DNA from: Alphaproteobacteria bacterium
GTDB taxonomy: Bacteria > Pseudomonadota > Alphaproteobacteria > Rhodobacterales > Rhodobacteraceae
Reading direction: 5' to 3'
Length of the DNA: 11,543 nucleotides
Assembly (NCBI GenBank): GCA_003695135.1
Contig: RFIR01000537.1
Span: forward strand, 1 to 11,543
Below, one piece after another: positions 10,606-11,543 of the stretch. The notes beneath the pieces were generated by a model. That model worked only from the letters and a program-made list of their open reading frames with translations. It did not search any database and was not told the DNA's origin. Every line of letters begins with the position of its first letter. Position 1 is the stretch's first letter. The position numbers were made by a program, and so were the translations under genes.

Positions 10606-10714
10606 GAATTTACCAGCTTTCCGGCCAATCAAATCTGCACGCGTGTAAAGTAATTATAAATTAATTCCCCAATCAATATTTAACAATCAACAGTGAAAAT
10701 AATAACAACATGAT
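10606..10714. other. AT-rich core between outward-facing repeats
   Basis: This stretch is clearly AT-rich against the GC-rich background, densest at 10644-10712. It holds overlapping TATAAT-like sequences on both strands around 10653-10660. It may carry a promoter, an AT-rich protein-binding site, or be the body of a small non-autonomous element. I cannot assign a proper -35/-10 pair here. Confidence 0.5.
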
Positions 10715-10766
10715 CGGCGCCGCATTTCGCGGCGCCCGAGCGCGGCGCCCGGGTCTGGTTGGTTGA
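10655..10766 (+). repeat. Intergenic repeat, copy 2
   Basis: Shared blocks with copy 3: AATTCC at 10663, GTGAAAAT at 10693-10700, the hairpin at 10716-10736 and GGGTCTGG at 10751-10758. The hairpin has an 8-bp perfect stem GGCGCCGC/GCGGCGCC around the loop ATTTC. GCGGCGCCCG is repeated directly at 10729-10738 and 10742-10751. The left boundary is unclear; similarity to copy 3 fades before about 10655, where a GTTTT end would be expected near 10639. Confidence 0.7.
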
Positions 10767-10894
10767 GTTTTACAGAGGCCTATAGAAAATAATTCCACAA
10801 TCTGTTTTTACCAAACAGGTGAAAATCATGGATAGTCGCCGCCGGCACCGCATTTCGTGGCGCCCGGGAGGAACGGCGGGGTCTGGTCAGCGGA
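10767..10894 (+). repeat. Intergenic repeat, copy 3 (full unit, 128 bp)
   Basis: It begins GTTTTACAGAGGCCTAT, then AATTCC at 10791, GTGAAAATC at 10819, the hairpin at 10844-10864 and GGGTCTGG near 10880-10887, and ends where the next GTTTT begins. AATTCC and the hairpin are each offset from copy 2 by exactly 128 nt; GTGAAAAT is offset by 126. The stem here (GGCACCGC, ATTTC, GTGGCGCC) keeps the loop but has one A-C mismatch and one G-U pair. Confidence 0.75.
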
Positions 10895-10919
10895 GTTTTG
10901 CAGGGGGCTCTATGAAATT
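10895..10919 (+). repeat. Intergenic repeat, copy 4 (truncated start)
   Basis: GTTTTGCAGGGGGCTCTAT is followed by GAAATT and then unrelated sequence. It matches the first 20-odd bases of copy 1 better than those of copy 3. No GTGAAAAT block or hairpin follows. Confidence 0.65.
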
Positions 10920-10944
10920 GCTTTACGCGCATGCGATCATGACG

Positions 10945-10954
10945 CCTGCAAAAC
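10945..10954 (-). repeat. Inverted repeat end facing copy 4
   Basis: CCTGCAAAAC is the exact reverse complement of GTTTTGCAGG at 10895-10904, with 40 nt between. The surrounding bases (GACGCCTGCAAAACC) also resemble 10571-10585 of copy 1 (GACCCCTGCAAAACC), so this may be the remnant of a fifth copy. Confidence 0.5.
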
Positions 10955-11079
10955 CTTGCGCAATCGAGGCATTCGCCTGCATCCGTGTTTCGCAGGGGCA
11001 TCGCCTTGCGTGTTCCGGGTTGCCGTCACCGGCCTGATCGCCACGTGCGGGAGACGCATTTCTTATCGTTGTATCGCGG

Positions 11080-11543
11080 CTACGGGCCGGCCCGGCGCCA
11101 GATCTGGTCGACACCGATATGGGCGGCAAGGGCATAGCCGGCCCGGCGCATGATCTCGCCGATCTCCGGCGTCTCCTCGTTGACCTCGATGCTCCATGCG
11201 GTGATGTCGAATTCGCCGAACGGAAAGCCGCGCAGCACCGGCAGCTCGCCGCCCTCGATGTCGATGGAGAGATAGTCGATGCGCCGCAGCCCCGCATCGG
11301 CGAGTATGTCGGCCAGCGGCCGGGCAGGCACGACCACCTCCTCGGCCTCGGTGCGCGGATCGGCCTCGATCGCCTTGCGCGCTACCTCGCCCAGCGAGTC
11401 CACGATGCCGCCCATCTGGGTATAGCCCTTGCGGATGTCGAGAAAGCGCACCTCGCCCGCCGTTTCGGCCACTGCGACATTGACACAGGGCGTGACCCGG
11501 TTGGCGGCGGCCCGGGCGTGATAGGTGGGCGAGGCCTCGACCA
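11080..11543 (-). CDS. FkbM-family SAM-dependent methyltransferase (partial, C-terminal part)
   Basis: The gene enters from the right edge; about 153 residues and the TAG stop (11082-11080) are visible. The first visible residues, VEASPTYHARAAANR, fit the family's SAM-site acidic strand (usually V/I-E-P) and following helix. Next come CVNVAVAETAGEVRF, a loop with YTQMGGIVDS, and the hallmark DYLSIDIEGGELPVLRGF, where DIEG is the conserved FkbM catalytic-site strand. FkbM enzymes O-methylate sugars or other hydroxyls, often in polysaccharide or natural-product pathways; the acceptor here cannot be told. A GTG inside the fragment at 11472 is in frame but lies within the fold, so it is not the start. 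The neighbours on this side give no pathway clue. Confidence 0.88.
   Translation of the reverse strand, partial: VEASPTYHARAAANRVTPCVNVAVAETAGEVRFLDIRKGYTQMGGIVDSLGEVARKAIEADPRTEAEEVVVPARPLADILADAGLRRIDYLSIDIEGGELPVLRGFPFGEFDITAWSIEVNEETPEIGEIMRRAGYALAAHIGVDQIWRRAGP

Larger units (their letters stand above)
10408..11079. other. 672-bp intergenic region without a convincing gene
   Basis: The region lies between the divergent start of gshB and the 3' end of the FkbM gene. Short open frames here change composition across the repeats, lack ribosome sites and resemble nothing I know. The content is an imperfect repeat family (about 10490-10954) and an AT-rich core (about 10606-10714). From 10955 to 11079 I see only a weak inverted pair CCTGC/GCAGG (about 10976-11000) and no clear promoter or terminator. 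Confidence 0.75.

Noticed and set aside
10408..10632. N-terminal extension of gshB by 75 residues.
   Set aside because: It is the translation of intergenic repeat copy 1. The ATG at 10407 has a strong ribosome site and the family's normal first residues.
10653..10676. Minus-strand TTGATT and TATAAT as a gshB promoter.
   Set aside because: The spacing is only 12 nt, too short for a sigma-70 promoter; in AT-rich sequence such matches are expected.
10490..10954. CRISPR array or integron attC sites.
   Set aside because: Units are long, imperfect and in both orientations, with no constant short repeat and variable spacers, no cas or integrase gene, and no attC core motif.
10819..11037. Short plus-strand open frame of 72 codons starting inside repeat copy 3.
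   Set aside because: Repeat copies differ in reading frame across the hairpin (period 126-128 nt), there is no ribosome site, and the second half lies outside the repeat.

Overview
This 11.5 kb window is GC-rich and looks like chromosomal DNA of an alphaproteobacterium, probably Rhodobacterales/Paracoccaceae. The evidence is the strong third-position G/C in every gene, the short alphaproteobacterial form of glutathione synthetase, the YifB/ComM gene close to gshB, and a CyaA-type cyclase fused to a TolB-like domain. This placement rests on protein style only; no species is claimed. I see no tRNA, rRNA, CRISPR array, transposase or phage gene.

Left part (1-3642), minus strand: the N-terminal end of a periplasmic NMT1/THI5-like substrate-binding protein runs off the left edge. 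To its right lies carB, the large subunit of carbamoyl phosphate synthetase, with a candidate intrinsic terminator just after its stop codon and its own candidate promoter. The spacer of that promoter is almost entirely a 16-bp perfect palindrome. carA is not in the window.

Middle (3643-6955): a class III adenylate cyclase with a TolB-like domain and a TPR-like tail (minus) is divergent from a mid-sized MscS-type channel gene (plus). The cyclase has a good promoter match ending 7 nt before its ATG and no Shine-Dalgarno sequence, so it is a candidate leaderless mRNA. That promoter also carries a palindrome and a 9-bp direct repeat.

Right-middle (7003-10407), minus strand: gshB, an HSL-family alpha/beta hydrolase and a ComM/YifB AAA+ ATPase form a likely operon in that order. 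gshB and the hydrolase share one base (TGATG), and 34 nt separate the hydrolase from comM. The ATPase gene converges with the channel gene.

Right end (10408-11543): a 672-bp stretch without a convincing gene holds a small family of imperfect repeats of about 95-128 bp. Each has a GTTTTRCAGRGG end, a GTGAAAAT block and a GC-rich hairpin with an ATTTC loop. Two copies face outward around an AT-rich core, and one copy is repeated in tandem with a period of 126-128 bp. This is the least ordinary part of the window. Beyond it, the C-terminal part of an FkbM-family methyltransferase runs off the right edge on the minus strand.

Most of the window is ordinary housekeeping content. I found no convincing new multi-gene system. 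The points worth a second look are the repeat cluster and the two promoters with palindromic spacers.
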